A stretch of DNA of 42,162 bases from Clostridiales bacterium. GTDB lineage: Bacteria; Bacillota; Clostridia; Christensenellales; CAG-138. A program made the translations under genes and the position numbers. Position 1 is the stretch's first letter. Every line of letters starts with the position of its first letter. Below the pieces are notes generated by a model. That model was not told where the DNA came from, ran no database searches, and saw nothing but the letters and a program-made list of their open reading frames with translations. Of the stretch, positions 1 through 7,770 are shown piece after piece. The stretch covers positions 1 through 42,162 of the forward strand of contig DUPG01000005.1 of the NCBI GenBank assembly GCA_012838425.1, given 5' to 3'.

Positions 1-1
1 A

Positions 2-139
2 ATCGCCATTGTAGGCGATTATTCAAAATACGCAAGCAAGCCGCCAAAAGATTTTATTTACGGAAGCAACAACGGCAGCAGCATTTTCTTCGTGCCAAGC
101 ATAGATGATGCCTTGCGTATGTTAGACAACGCAAAATAG
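2..139 (+). CDS. 3' end of a DUF4180-like protein (partial)
   Basis: Only the last 45 codons are inside the window; the frame is open from base 2 to a TAG at 137-139. The visible tail contains IVGDYSKY, then a KDFIYGSNNG block, FFV, and a terminal DALRML helix. This matches my recollection of the C-terminal pattern of the small DUF4180 family of Firmicutes (IVGDFS.Y.SK..RDFIYESN.G....FV...EA...L). The function of that family is unknown. The gene ends 14 bases before the convergent stop of the LysM-GH18 gene. The assignment rests on a short C-terminal stretch, so it is tentative. Confidence 0.6.
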   Translation: MAIVGDYSKYASKPPKDFIYGSNNGSSIFFVPSIDDALRMLDNAK

Positions 140-153
140 TCTGCATTCTTACT

Positions 154-1569
154 TTATATTACCTTGTTCACCGTAAAATTATCTTGCAGCAATGTCCAGT
201 TTTGCGGGAAGGGATAGCCCAATGCCCAATAGCTGACTCCGCCCAAGCTATATTCTTTTACCATGTCAAACTTTGCCTGCGCACTTCTTGCATCCTCAAA
301 CCAAACCTCGTGTCGCCTGCCTTGCTCATCTGTGTATCTGAAAAAAGGCGACTGCGCTAATTCGTCATACTGAATTACAGTGCCAAATCTGACTGCTCTT
401 GAAATTGCCTCCTGCATGCTGATTGTTTCGGCTTCCTGACCTTCTACAAACGGAATCAGCCAATCCCTTGCATATATCTGAAACCCGAAGTAGATTTTTT
501 CTCTCGGAATAACTGTTACCGCATAATCAAGCACGCGTTTTATCTGATTCAATGGTGAAATTGCTTGCGGCGGGCCTTTCCTGTATCCCCATTCATATGT
601 CATAAGCACCACGAAATCGGCTATTCTGCCATGCGCCGGATAGTCATGCGCCTCATACAGCAAGCCCGATTGAGTCGCGCTTGTTTTAGGAGCCAAAGCC
701 GTTGATAAAAACAGCCACTCTGAATGCAGACGAGCCGCCGCCTCCTCAAGAAATGTATTGTAGTTCACCCTATCCGCCGGCAAAACATTTTCAAAGTCGA
801 TATTTACTCCGCCATAGCCCTTTGTTTTTGCGGTTGTTACGATGTTGTCAAGCAGTCTGCCACGGATTTCGGGACTGCTCAAAACGGTGTGCGCAAGGTT
901 TTCACCTACAAGGGTTGTTGTGAAATTCGTTACTGCCATCATAGGCATAATATTTTCTCTATATGCAGCGCTTATTGCGGGAGAGTCGTCAATCGGCTCC
1001 ATGTCTCCGTTTTCCGTAATGAGATAAGCAAAAGGAGCTAAGTAGGTCAAATCCTCCCCGCGTTCATTCACGATAGGCACCGCTTCTTCACCGAAAAAGT
1101 AGATATAGCCGTTCACATTCATAACCGGTCTTTGATTGCGGGGGATAACAAGTAACGTGCCAGCTATGATTCTATCGGGATTCTGAATATTGTTCGCTCT
1201 TATCAGCGAATCTACGGAAACACCGTATCTCTGGGCGATTTGAGTTAAATTCTCGCCCTCAGCCACACGATATCGGTTTGCAGGAATAATCAGCCTTGTT
1301 CCAACAGCAATACTTGATGGAGTGGCGATATTGTTTGCTTGTGCGATTGCCTGAACGGAGGTTTGGTACATTTGAGCTATTCTCCATAGCGATTCTCCCT
1401 CTCTGACTACATGGGTAGTGTCCTCTGTCGGAATAATTAGGGATTGACCGACTATTAGCCTGTTTGGGTACTCCAACCCATTCGCTTCAATAATATCTGC
1501 TACGGATACACTATACCTTGCCGCAATTCTATACAATGTTTCTCCCGGCACAACTACATGAATAAACAT
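154..1569 (-). CDS. LysM(x3)-GH18 glycoside hydrolase, SleL/YaaH-like spore cortex enzyme
   Basis: 471 aa. Three LysM repeats lie at about residues 2-47, 52-96 and 99-143, each ending in a LIIP/VIP motif. A family-18 glycosidase domain follows (about 150-465). The GH18 active-site strand reads GGVNIDFE (253-260), with Glu260 as the likely proton donor; MTYEWGY (323-329) is the second typical GH18 strand. There is no signal peptide or membrane segment, as in the spore enzymes YaaH and SleL, which act on spore cortex peptidoglycan and reach the spore from the mother cell. The ATG is preceded by AAGGAGG (1580-1586). The gene is monocistronic: a putative SigK promoter lies directly upstream, and the rplL terminator separates it from the ribosomal operon. 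A spore cortex-lytic or coat-associated N-acetylglucosaminidase is the likely role; the exact orthologue (sleL or yaaH) cannot be settled here. Confidence 0.9.
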   Translation of the reverse strand: MFIHVVVPGETLYRIAARYSVSVADIIEANGLEYPNRLIVGQSLIIPTEDTTHVVREGESLWRIAQMYQTSVQAIAQANNIATPSSIAVGTRLIIPANRYRVAEGENLTQIAQRYGVSVDSLIRANNIQNPDRIIAGTLLVIPRNQRPVMNVNGYIYFFGEEAVPIVNERGEDLTYLAPFAYLITENGDMEPIDDSPAISAAYRENIMPMMAVTNFTTTLVGENLAHTVLSSPEIRGRLLDNIVTTAKTKGYGGVNIDFENVLPADRVNYNTFLEEAAARLHSEWLFLSTALAPKTSATQSGLLYEAHDYPAHGRIADFVVLMTYEWGYRKGPPQAISPLNQIKRVLDYAVTVIPREKIYFGFQIYARDWLIPFVEGQEAETISMQEAISRAVRFGTVIQYDELAQSPFFRYTDEQGRRHEVWFEDARSAQAKFDMVKEYSLGGVSYWALGYPFPQNWTLLQDNFTVNKVI

Positions 1570-1598
1570 AAAGAAATAGCCTCCTTACTTTCTATGAT

Positions 1599-1627
1599 TA
1601 TGTTATGTAGAAGGGAAAAATAAGGTG
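1599..1627 (-). promoter_or_regulatory. Putative SigK-type (late mother-cell) promoter of the LysM-GH18 gene
   Basis: Read on the minus strand, CACC (1627-1624) is followed by 15 bases and then aCATAACATA (1608-1599). The published SigK consensus is mACm, 15-16 bases, gCATAnnnTA; only the leading g differs. The expected transcription start falls about 25 bases before the ATG, leaving just room for the ribosome site. No good SigA promoter is apparent in the same gap. This is inference from pattern only. Confidence 0.4.
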
Positions 1628-1704
1628 CTATTTTGTGATTCGCTTTATATATAAATCAGTTTTGGGTTACTTTATAAACTCAATGCTATGGAAAAACTGC
1701 AAAT

Positions 1705-1734
1705 AAAAAAGCGATACGCTGCCGTACCGCTTTT
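1705..1734 (-). terminator. Rho-independent terminator of rplJ-rplL
   Basis: A 12-bp stem (one G-U pair) is formed by 1707-1718 and 1723-1734 around a 4-base loop. On the minus strand it is followed by a T-rich run starting in the stem and continuing to about 1701. It sits 17 bases downstream of the rplL stop. Confidence 0.9.
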
Positions 1735-1750
1735 AATTCTACTGACTTTA

Positions 1751-2122
1751 TTACTTGATTTCGATTGTAGCGCCGACTTCCTTGAACTTCTCTGCGATCT
1801 TTTCGCATTCTTCCTTGGAGATGCCTTCCTTGATGGGCTTGGGAGCGCTGTCAACCAAATCCTTAGCTTCCTTCAAGCCAAGACCGGTTACTTCGCGAAC
1901 TACCTTGATAACCTTAACCTTTTCAGCGCCTACATCCTTAAGGATAGCGTCGAACTCGGTCTTTTCTTCAGCTGCTTCTGCGCCTGCTGCTGCAACGGGA
2001 CCTGCTGCTACAGCTGTAACTGCTGCTGATACGCCGAATTCCTCTTCGATAGCCTTAACTAACTCATTAACTTCCATTAAAGTCATGCTCTTTAATTCTG
2101 CGATAAATTGTTCGATATTCAT
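1751..2122 (-). CDS. rplL: 50S ribosomal protein L7/L12
   Basis: 123 aa, the normal length. The N-terminal dimerisation domain (about 1-32) binds L10. It is followed by an Ala/Gly-rich flexible hinge (about 34-52) and the globular C-terminal domain, which contains the conserved [19 protein letters not shown] segment that recruits GTPase translation factors. The start is an ATG with a TAGGAGG site. It lies 34 bases downstream of rplJ and ends at a strong terminator, so the transcript stops here. In many Firmicutes rplL is followed by rpoB; here that link is absent. Confidence 0.98.
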   Translation of the reverse strand: MNIEQFIAELKSMTLMEVNELVKAIEEEFGVSAAVTAVAAGPVAAAGAEAAEEKTEFDAILKDVGAEKVKVIKVVREVTGLGLKEAKDLVDSAPKPIKEGISKEECEKIAEKFKEVGATIEIK

Positions 2123-2156
2123 TATAATCCTCCTATAATTATTATGTGTTTACTGT

Positions 2157-2684
2157 TTATTCTGCTGCTTCTGCAGCGCCTTGACCTTCTGCCATCTTCT
2201 TCGACAAAGCGTCGAGCACGATAGCAAGCTTGGTAATCGGACCCATCAAGCTGCCAAGCATGCGTGCGATAAGCTGCTCACGCGAGGGCATATCTGCCAG
2301 CACTTCGATGCTTGCTGCGTCATTGATAACGCCGTCAACCACACCGCCCTTGATAGCGCACTTCTTAAACTTTTTAACAGCTTCTTTAAGAATCTTTGCA
2401 GGAGCGACCGGGTCATCATAACCGAATGCAAATGCGGAAGGACCTTTAAGCATTTCGTTGATTTTCGGATCCAAACCAGCCTCTTGAGCTGCGCGTTCAA
2501 CCATTGAGTTCTTAAGAACTACATATTCGACATTGGCTTTGCGCATATTGCTTCTGAGCTCTGTAACCTCGCTTACTGTAAGTCCGCGATAATCGAATAT
2601 AACTATCGATTGCGCCTTGCGGATTTTCTCAGCGATTTCAGCTACATGTTTCGCCTTTTGCTCGATAATATTGGGATTTGCCAA
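2157..2684 (-). CDS. rplJ: 50S ribosomal protein L10
   Basis: 175 aa when started at the TTG at 2684-2682. That TTG is preceded by CGAGGAGGTG (2700-2691), the best ribosome site in the region, and gives the typical N-terminus LANPNIIEQKAK. An in-frame ATG at 2753 would add 23 residues, but that stretch is the regulatory leader and its terminator hairpin, so I reject it. The protein shows the family's IVIFDYRGLTVSEVTELR segment, a GPSAFAFGYDDPVAPAKIL loop, and a C-terminal helix that docks L7/L12 dimers. L10 builds the base of the ribosomal stalk and, in complex with L7/L12, binds its own leader to repress the operon. Confidence 0.97.
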   Translation of the reverse strand: MANPNIIEQKAKHVAEIAEKIRKAQSIVIFDYRGLTVSEVTELRSNMRKANVEYVVLKNSMVERAAQEAGLDPKINEMLKGPSAFAFGYDDPVAPAKILKEAVKKFKKCAIKGGVVDGVINDAASIEVLADMPSREQLIARMLGSLMGPITKLAIVLDALSKKMAEGQGAAEAAE

Positions 2685-2704
2685 GTATTTCACCTCCTCG
2701 TTAT

Positions 2705-2818
2705 ATATAAAAAAATCCTCAGCCGCGCGCATGAGGAAACGAAGAATATTCATTCAACTTTTCATTTACCTCGGTAGGATTTACGCGTAAATTGCACCTA
2801 CTGTCTGCGGCACTAAAA
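2705..2818 (-). promoter_or_regulatory. L10 (rplJ) leader RNA with attenuator terminator
   Basis: Between the promoter and rplJ the transcript carries the hallmarks of the Firmicutes L10 leader: GCAGACAGTAGGTGCAA (about 2809-2793) and CCTACCGAGG (about 2779-2770). These pair as TAGG/CCTA around an inner palindrome, ATTTACGCGTAAAT. It is followed by a terminator hairpin, CCTCA...TGAGG (2736-2717), and a run of T (2715-2709) just before the rplJ ribosome site. In this RNA family L10-L12 binding favours the terminator and stops transcription before rplJ. The boundaries are approximate. Confidence 0.85.
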
Positions 2819-2819
2819 T

Positions 2820-2848
2820 ATTATAGTTAGATTTTTTTTGCTTGTCAA
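2820..2848 (-). promoter_or_regulatory. SigA promoter of rplJ-rplL
   Basis: The minus strand carries a perfect TTGACA (2848-2843), a 17-base A-rich spacer and a perfect TATAAT (2825-2820). It lies immediately upstream of the L10 leader and within 20 bases of the stop of the upstream gene, with no terminator visible between them. A consensus promoter fits strong expression of ribosomal stalk proteins. Confidence 0.9.
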
Positions 2849-2864
2849 CCGAAAAAATAATATA

Positions 2865-3527
2865 TTACTCGTTGAAATCTACTAAATTTACGGCTTTTCG
2901 GTTCACATGCCAAGCGCAATCTATATTCAAAACATTATTTAGCTGCGAAAGCAAGGCGTCAACATTAAGCGCGCCTGTGTTTTCAAGCCTGCCTACTATA
3001 TGTAGCTTTACAGGCTCTGCTTGAATCGCCTTCATCTCGTAAACATCGGGGCGGATATCTGCTTCAACCTCTATTTTCTTATTGCCTGATTTCTTTCGCT
3101 TGGTTACAATAATGCTTCCGCTCAACAGCGTATCAACCGCGTTTTGAAATTCAGCAAAATCTATGTGAATATCAGGGATAGCCTCGTATTCCGCAGAACG
3201 CATAAAGCTTGAGATTGCGGGGAAAGAATCCTCAACCGCATATGCGGATACCGCCTCAAAGCCTGCGGGCAGATTGGCATTCAGCTTTGCTATGAACTCA
3301 TCGGGGCTTATTTCCTCTTTCATCTTAATATCCACCCACTCACAGTCGCTGGTATAACCCAACGCTAAAGCTGTGGCAAAGCTGATTAACGGGTGCGGAC
3401 TGAACCCCTGCGAATACGCGACCGGAATTTCGGCACGCAAGATAGACCTTTGCAATACGCGCAAAGAATCAAGGTGCGAAATGTACTTCGCATTATCGGT
3501 TTTCCTAAGCCTTGCAACAATTCTCAT
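2865..3527 (-). CDS. TIGR03936/DUF2344 family radical-SAM-associated protein
   Basis: 220 aa, the usual size for this family. The N-terminus (RLRKTDNAKYISHLDSLRVL) and the AYSQGFSPHPLISFA segment are the family's signature. The gene overlaps the end of the radical SAM gene by 23 bases, so the two are translationally coupled; the pair is conserved in many Clostridia and is often followed there by RNase G and rplU-rpmA. Its molecular function is not established; it is thought to act with its radical SAM partner, possibly on RNA. The ATG has only a weak ribosome site, consistent with coupling. The next genes here are rplJ-rplL, not rng-rplU. Confidence 0.88.
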   Translation of the reverse strand: MRIVARLRKTDNAKYISHLDSLRVLQRSILRAEIPVAYSQGFSPHPLISFATALALGYTSDCEWVDIKMKEEISPDEFIAKLNANLPAGFEAVSAYAVEDSFPAISSFMRSAEYEAIPDIHIDFAEFQNAVDTLLSGSIIVTKRKKSGNKKIEVEADIRPDVYEMKAIQAEPVKLHIVGRLENTGALNVDALLSQLNNVLNIDCAWHVNRKAVNLVDFNE

Positions 3528-5358
3528 AAGCTTCGAAAGTCAAGTCAAAACAGCCTTGACAGCCCTTTCTGCAATCTTTCGTGGTAATGCCCTTTTGCGC
3601 GCGCTCATACTCACGCTTCAAGTAATTATCGGTAACACCTGAATCTAAATGCTCCCATGGCAGCTTTTCATCTAAACTGTATTCTCTGTGGGCTATGGCG
3701 TTAGTATCTATACCACATTCTAAAAAGCACTGCTCCCAAACATTCAGCTTGAAATGCTCATGCCATGAATCGAATTTCGCGCCCTTCATATACGCGCAGG
3801 CGACAACCGAAGCAAGCCGCCTGTCACCACGCGCGAACACTGCTTCTAATATGCTTGTGTCGGGCTCGTGATAGGAAAATGTTGCACCCCTTATTGTACG
3901 GAACTCGTTGCGCAGCAATGTCTGCTTGCGAACTATTTCATCTTTTGTATCCTGCGCAGACCATTGGAAAGGCGTATGCGGCTTCGGCACAAACACCGAC
4001 GCACTTACACTTATTTGAACAGAGCCTGCTCGCTGTTCTTTCGGAATGTCGTGAAATGCCTTAATTACCTTGCGCACTAAATCGGCTATTCCTAATATGT
4101 CCTCGTCTGTTTCTGTCGGCAGACCTATCATGAAATAGAGCTTTATCGACGACCAGCCTGCCAAGAACGCTTCTCGTGCTGAATTAAGCAAATCCTCTTC
4201 TGTAACGCCCTTGTTTATTACATCGCGAAGTCGTTGAGTGCCCGCTTCGGGAGCAAATGTGAGCCCTGTTTTCTTGCGGCTCGCTATTTCCTCCAAGCTA
4301 TCCTTTAAGTAACTGTCGATTCTCAGTGAGGGCAAGGATATAGAAACCTGCCTGCCCTTTAGCTTTTCTGCCAGTACGGGCACAAGCTCATGTATTTTTG
4401 AATAATCTCCCGAACTCAGAGAGAACAGCGAAACCTCGTCATAGCCCGTGGATTTCAGCATTTTTTCCGCTTGATTTATAAGCGTATCTACCTGCCTTTC
4501 TCTGACAGGGCGGTATATGAAGCCCGCTTGGCAGAACCTGCAACCGCGCGTACAGCCGCGAAACAGCTCGACAGGTACGCGGTCGTGAACAATAGATATG
4601 TTGGGCACTATGGGGTTGTCGTCAAAGCTCACTTTATCTAAATCTACGACTACTCTGCGCTGAATTTTATCAGGAGCGGATTCTTCCAGCTTGGTCAGCT
4701 TGACGAATCTGCCGTTTTCGTACTCGGCCTTATAAAAGCTTGGTATATATACGCCCTTTATGTCTTTTAGCGCAAGCAAGATTTCCCTTTTTGACAAACC
4801 CTTTTGCTTTGCTGACCTATATTTATCTATGAACTCGTGTATCATTTCCTCGCCTTCGCCATATAGAACGCAGTCGAAGAACTCCGCTACAGGCTCAATA
4901 TTGCATACGCTTGCCCCTCCGCAAATAATCAGCGGCATATCATCGCCGCGTTCCTTTGCAAAGAACGGAATGCCGCTTAAATCTAACATCATAAGAATAT
5001 TTGTATAGCACAGCTCATACGAAAGCGAAAAGCCTATTATGTCAAAGTCCTTCAAATGCCGCTTTGTTTCCAAAGTAAACATAGGTATATTGTGCTGACG
5101 CATTTGCGCTTCCATATCCACCCATGGAGCATATGCACGCTCGCATACAGTATCCTCCCTTGAATTCAATGCGGAATAGATTATGCGCGAACCCAAGTGC
5201 GACATACCTATTTCGTAAATATCGGGAAAGCATAGCGCAAAGCTGACTTCTGCATTTTCTTTAACTATCGAATTATACTCGCCGCCTGTATAGCGCGCCG
5301 GCTTTTCAACCAGCGGCAAAATTTTATCTAACTGTGCTTGAGACACTCTGTTTGGCAT
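3505..5358 (-). CDS. TIGR03960 family B12-binding-domain radical SAM protein
   Basis: 617 aa. The N-terminal half resembles a B12-binding-like Rossmann domain (about 35-190, including the CGGASVCN turn near 146-153). The radical SAM core starts around 255; its iron-sulfur motif CTRGCRFC gives Cys269, Cys273 and Cys276. A GLPTETDEDI loop is typical of the barrel. The C-terminus is Cys-rich (CRKGCQGC then CC), suggesting an additional metal or cluster site. The ATG is preceded by AAGGAAG. It is the first gene of a two-gene operon with the DUF2344 partner. Substrate and product are unknown. Confidence 0.9.
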   Translation of the reverse strand: MPNRVSQAQLDKILPLVEKPARYTGGEYNSIVKENAEVSFALCFPDIYEIGMSHLGSRIIYSALNSREDTVCERAYAPWVDMEAQMRQHNIPMFTLETKRHLKDFDIIGFSLSYELCYTNILMMLDLSGIPFFAKERGDDMPLIICGGASVCNIEPVAEFFDCVLYGEGEEMIHEFIDKYRSAKQKGLSKREILLALKDIKGVYIPSFYKAEYENGRFVKLTKLEESAPDKIQRRVVVDLDKVSFDDNPIVPNISIVHDRVPVELFRGCTRGCRFCQAGFIYRPVRERQVDTLINQAEKMLKSTGYDEVSLFSLSSGDYSKIHELVPVLAEKLKGRQVSISLPSLRIDSYLKDSLEEIASRKKTGLTFAPEAGTQRLRDVINKGVTEEDLLNSAREAFLAGWSSIKLYFMIGLPTETDEDILGIADLVRKVIKAFHDIPKEQRAGSVQISVSASVFVPKPHTPFQWSAQDTKDEIVRKQTLLRNEFRTIRGATFSYHEPDTSILEAVFARGDRRLASVVACAYMKGAKFDSWHEHFKLNVWEQCFLECGIDTNAIAHREYSLDEKLPWEHLDSGVTDNYLKREYERAQKGITTKDCRKGCQGCFDLTFEAYENCCKA

Positions 5359-5392
5359 TACTGCTTCCTTTTTTCAAAAAATAATTCAAGTA

Positions 5393-5421
5393 ATAATAAC
5401 ACATTTCACATTTAACGGCAA
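5393..5421 (-). promoter_or_regulatory. SigA-like promoter of the radical SAM operon
   Basis: The minus strand shows TTGCCG (5421-5416), a 17-base spacer and TATTAT (5398-5393), about 35 bases before the ATG. It is good but not perfect. Confidence 0.6.
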
Positions 5422-5483
5422 ACTACGGAATATTGAAATTATATCCTTCATATTAGTAAGTAATACGAGTTGGAGGAGTAAAA

Positions 5484-5900
5484 ATGAAGATGAGAGCAAG
5501 GAAAGTTAGGCGTAAGAAAACCGAGCCTGCAAAAATATGCTTATGGAAGCGGCTTATATACGGCACACTGCTTGCTTCGGGCATAAGCATTGTGCTTATA
5601 GTGCTTTACGCCTTGATTCTATACATGGGCTGGGCTAATGCAGATTCAATATCAATAGGAAACACTATAATAAAAATCATTGGCGCAGCGTTGGCGGCAA
5701 TATTCGTTGAGCGCGGAATATGCAATAACAGATGGCTGATAGGCGCATTGGCCGGCGTATGCTATATTGTTGTCGCGTTCTTCATATTCGCGATATTAGC
5801 CGGAGAATTTGCACTTAATATGTGCTTTGTTTACGATTTAGGCATGGGCGCATTGGCCGGTGCATTAACGGGAATGATAACAGGAATGTTTAAGAAGTAG
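5484..5900 (+). CDS. TIGR04086-like small membrane protein
   Basis: 138 aa. A basic N-terminus (MKMRARKVRRKK) is followed by four predicted membrane segments (about 25-48, 60-78, 83-105 and 112-134), with Gly/Ala-rich packing motifs such as GMGALAGALTGMITG at the end. Size and layout match the TIGR04086 (YrzE-like) membrane family of spore-forming Firmicutes, whose function is unknown. The ATG follows a strong GGAGGAG. The gene stands alone between a divergent radical SAM operon and the convergent SASP gene and ends at its own terminator. Confidence 0.7.
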   Translation: MKMRARKVRRKKTEPAKICLWKRLIYGTLLASGISIVLIVLYALILYMGWANADSISIGNTIIKIIGAALAAIFVERGICNNRWLIGALAGVCYIVVAFFIFAILAGEFALNMCFVYDLGMGALAGALTGMITGMFKK

Positions 5901-5931
5901 CAAGCACCCACTACCCTATTACCTATGAAAG

Positions 5932-5976
5932 CATGCCCCGTTTTCACTCGTTTTTGGCAGGGGGTATGTTATTTTT
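5932..5976 (+). terminator. Rho-independent terminator after the membrane-protein gene
   Basis: An 8-bp stem is formed by CATGCCCC (5932-5939) and GGGGTATG (5961-5968), one G-U pair, with a 21-base loop. It is followed by a T-rich stretch to 5976. Confidence 0.6.
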
Positions 5977-5990
5977 ACCTTTCAAAGAAT

Positions 5991-6017
5991 CACAGCCTCC
6001 CATACAGAGAGGCTGTG
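5991..6017. terminator. Hairpin, possible bidirectional terminator
   Basis: A perfect 9-bp inverted repeat, CACAGCCTC/GAGGCTGTG, has a 9-base loop. T-rich sequence follows moderately on both sides. It could end minus-strand transcription from the SASP gene about 115 bases after its stop, or back up the plus-strand terminator. The interval 6018-6132 holds nothing else I can support. Confidence 0.5.
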
Positions 6018-6132
6018 TTGTTTGGGCATAAGCGGAGCTAATTGGCTATCTGCCCTCAATATTTCGGGTTATGTTCTCGTTTACATTACGCTCCAAGTCT
6101 CCCATGCTTATACCCGCTTGCAGAACTTCGCG

Positions 6133-6351
6133 TTACTTCATCATATTGCTGCTACCGTTCATGTTCTGCTCTGCGTATGCGATCATGCGCTTTACCATTT
6201 CGCCGCCGATTGAACCAGCCTGACGGGAAGTCAAATCGCCGTTATAACCCTGCTTGAGGTTGATGTTAAGCGAGCTGGCAACTTCTGTCTTGAAGCTGTT
6301 CAATGCCTGACGCGCTTCAGGAATCAATGTCCTGTTATTTCTGCTTGCCAT
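6133..6351 (-). CDS. Alpha/beta-type small acid-soluble spore protein (SASP)
   Basis: 72 aa. These proteins coat and protect DNA in the forespore and are degraded on germination. The sequence carries the family's EARQALNSFKTEVASSLNI helix and the C-terminal GDLTSRQAGSIGGEMVKRMI helix. KTEVA is the GPR protease cleavage site (cut between Glu and Val), and the matching protease is encoded in this window at 30888-31838. The start is the ATG at 6351-6349, with AAAGGAGG about 6 bases before it; an in-frame ATG at 6465 would add 38 unrelated residues and is rejected. The gene is monocistronic. Expression is expected from SigG in the forespore, but I could not find a convincing SigG promoter. Confidence 0.95.
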   Translation of the reverse strand: MASRNNRTLIPEARQALNSFKTEVASSLNINLKQGYNGDLTSRQAGSIGGEMVKRMIAYAEQNMNGSSNMMK

Positions 6352-6515
6352 CTTCCTGCCTCCTTTCTTGGTTGATAGCTTTAATTTGTCCCGAAATCGC
6401 GAATTTATGAAAGGGAATGCATTGCATAACTTGAATTTCAATGTAAATGATATATTATCCGCCAATTTATGTGGAATTGCTATTAGTATTTGCTAAATGT
6501 TGCAGATTACTCAAT

Positions 6516-6537
6516 AAAAAACCCATCAAATGATGGG
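6516..6537 (-). terminator. Rho-independent terminator of the murF-ddl operon
   Basis: The stem CCCATC/GATGGG (6522-6527 with 6532-6537), with a 4-base loop, is followed on the minus strand by six T (6521-6516). It lies 34 bases after the ddl stop. Confidence 0.92.
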
Positions 6538-6570
6538 CATTGATGCTTAATATGTATTTACTAACAAATT

Positions 6571-7752
6571 TTATTTTGAACCAAATGTTTTCTGCATTGA
6601 AAGCACATTGGTTTCAAAGCTATATAATATCTCCTCGCGCATACGCTTTCTGCGCAAAGCCATTCGAATCAGCTGGTCTAACAATGCTTCATACTTCATT
6701 CCTATTGGCTCAAACAGATAAAACGCCAATGAACCCGGAATCGAATTGACCTCATTGAGATACACTTCACTATTACTCGTATCAATTATGAAGTCTATGC
6801 GAACTACGCCATTACAGCCTAATACGCCGAATGCCTGAGCTGCCAATCTTTGGATTTTCGAGCGCATATCGCTTGAAATATCGGCGGGAATACGCCTTTT
6901 CAAGCTCGCCATGCCTTGTGAAGCTGATGTACATTTTTTTGTTTGCCGGGACATATACTTGGCTTCATAATCTAATAGGTCGCCTGCGGTAATTGGCTCT
7001 TCACATTCTGAGACTGTGATATTTTTATCATCGCCCAGCACAGCGCAGTTTATTTCTTTAATATTTACTATTGCCGGCTCTATAATGACCTGCTGCGAAA
7101 ACCTGTATGCTAAATCGAGTGCGGCTATTAGCTCGGCTTCGTTGTTGGCCTTGCTTATGCCTACGCTTGAACCTAAATCTATGGGCTTGACTATTAACGG
7201 AAAGCTGAATTTTTCAAGCAGCTCAGCCAATTTTTGCTTTTCATTTTCAAAATAATCGTTTGCATACATCAAAAAGCAGTCTAATACGGGTATTGAATGT
7301 GCTTTGAGTAAAAGCTTCGAGGCGTACTTGTTCATGGCTAGTGCAGAGGGCAGCACATCGCTACCTACAAATGGAACATCTAACATTCGCAAAAAGCCCT
7401 GCAATGAACCGTCCTCAACATTCAGCCCATGCACTATCGGAAAAGCGACATGAATTACTGTTTGCTTCTCGCCATACAGCTTTTTATTATCTAATCGCCT
7501 GATATATACCTCTTTGCCGCCTTTGAACATAGTTATTTTATGACTTTTTTTGAGCAATGCGGGAATATCCTTGTATTCTGCAATATTTAGCATAGCCTCG
7601 CCTGAGTAGAACTCGTTTTGCTTAGTTATATATATAGGTATGGGATTGTATTTTTCTTTATTGAGGTTAGAAACAGCCTGCAAAGCCGAAATAATTGATA
7701 TTTCATGCTCTACGCTTTTCCCGCCGAATATTATGCCTACATTTATTTTCAT
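6571..7752 (-). CDS. ddl: D-alanine--D-alanine ligase
   Basis: 393 aa cytoplasmic ATP-grasp enzyme that joins two D-Ala for the peptidoglycan stem peptide. Visible motifs are the N-terminal GGKSVEHEISIISA, the VKPIDLGSSVGISKA ATP-grasp strand, the DYEAKY omega-loop with the Tyr typical of D-Ala-D-Ala rather than D-Ala-D-Lac ligases, and the metal-binding end LNEVNSIPG. It is longer than E. coli DdlB (about 306 aa), as is common in Clostridia, including VanG-like ligases. D-Ala specificity is therefore likely but not certain. The ATG is preceded by AGGAGG. It is the last gene of a hydrolase-murF-ddl operon; MurF uses the dipeptide Ddl makes. Confidence 0.93.
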   Translation of the reverse strand: MKINVGIIFGGKSVEHEISIISALQAVSNLNKEKYNPIPIYITKQNEFYSGEAMLNIAEYKDIPALLKKSHKITMFKGGKEVYIRRLDNKKLYGEKQTVIHVAFPIVHGLNVEDGSLQGFLRMLDVPFVGSDVLPSALAMNKYASKLLLKAHSIPVLDCFLMYANDYFENEKQKLAELLEKFSFPLIVKPIDLGSSVGISKANNEAELIAALDLAYRFSQQVIIEPAIVNIKEINCAVLGDDKNITVSECEEPITAGDLLDYEAKYMSRQTKKCTSASQGMASLKRRIPADISSDMRSKIQRLAAQAFGVLGCNGVVRIDFIIDTSNSEVYLNEVNSIPGSLAFYLFEPIGMKYEALLDQLIRMALRRKRMREEILYSFETNVLSMQKTFGSK

Positions 7753-7770
7753 ATTTCCTCCTGCGCCATA

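Noticed and set aside
702-1041. Overlapping plus-strand open frames opposite the LysM-GH18 gene
   Set aside because: No ribosome site, no recognisable domain, Cys-rich nonsense composition; they mirror codons of the opposite gene.
1755-2138. 127-codon plus-strand frame opposite rplL
   Set aside because: Ser/Ala-rich translation is a by-product of the Ala/Glu-rich rplL coding strand; no ribosome site.
6046-6105. 19-codon minus-strand frame downstream of the SASP gene
   Set aside because: Too short, no ribosome site and no family resemblance; position after a spore gene is not sufficient evidence.
6403-6435. CATAAAT upstream of the SASP gene as a SigG -10 box
   Set aside because: No GHATR element at 17-18 bases, and the last two -10 positions do not fit; too weak to annotate.
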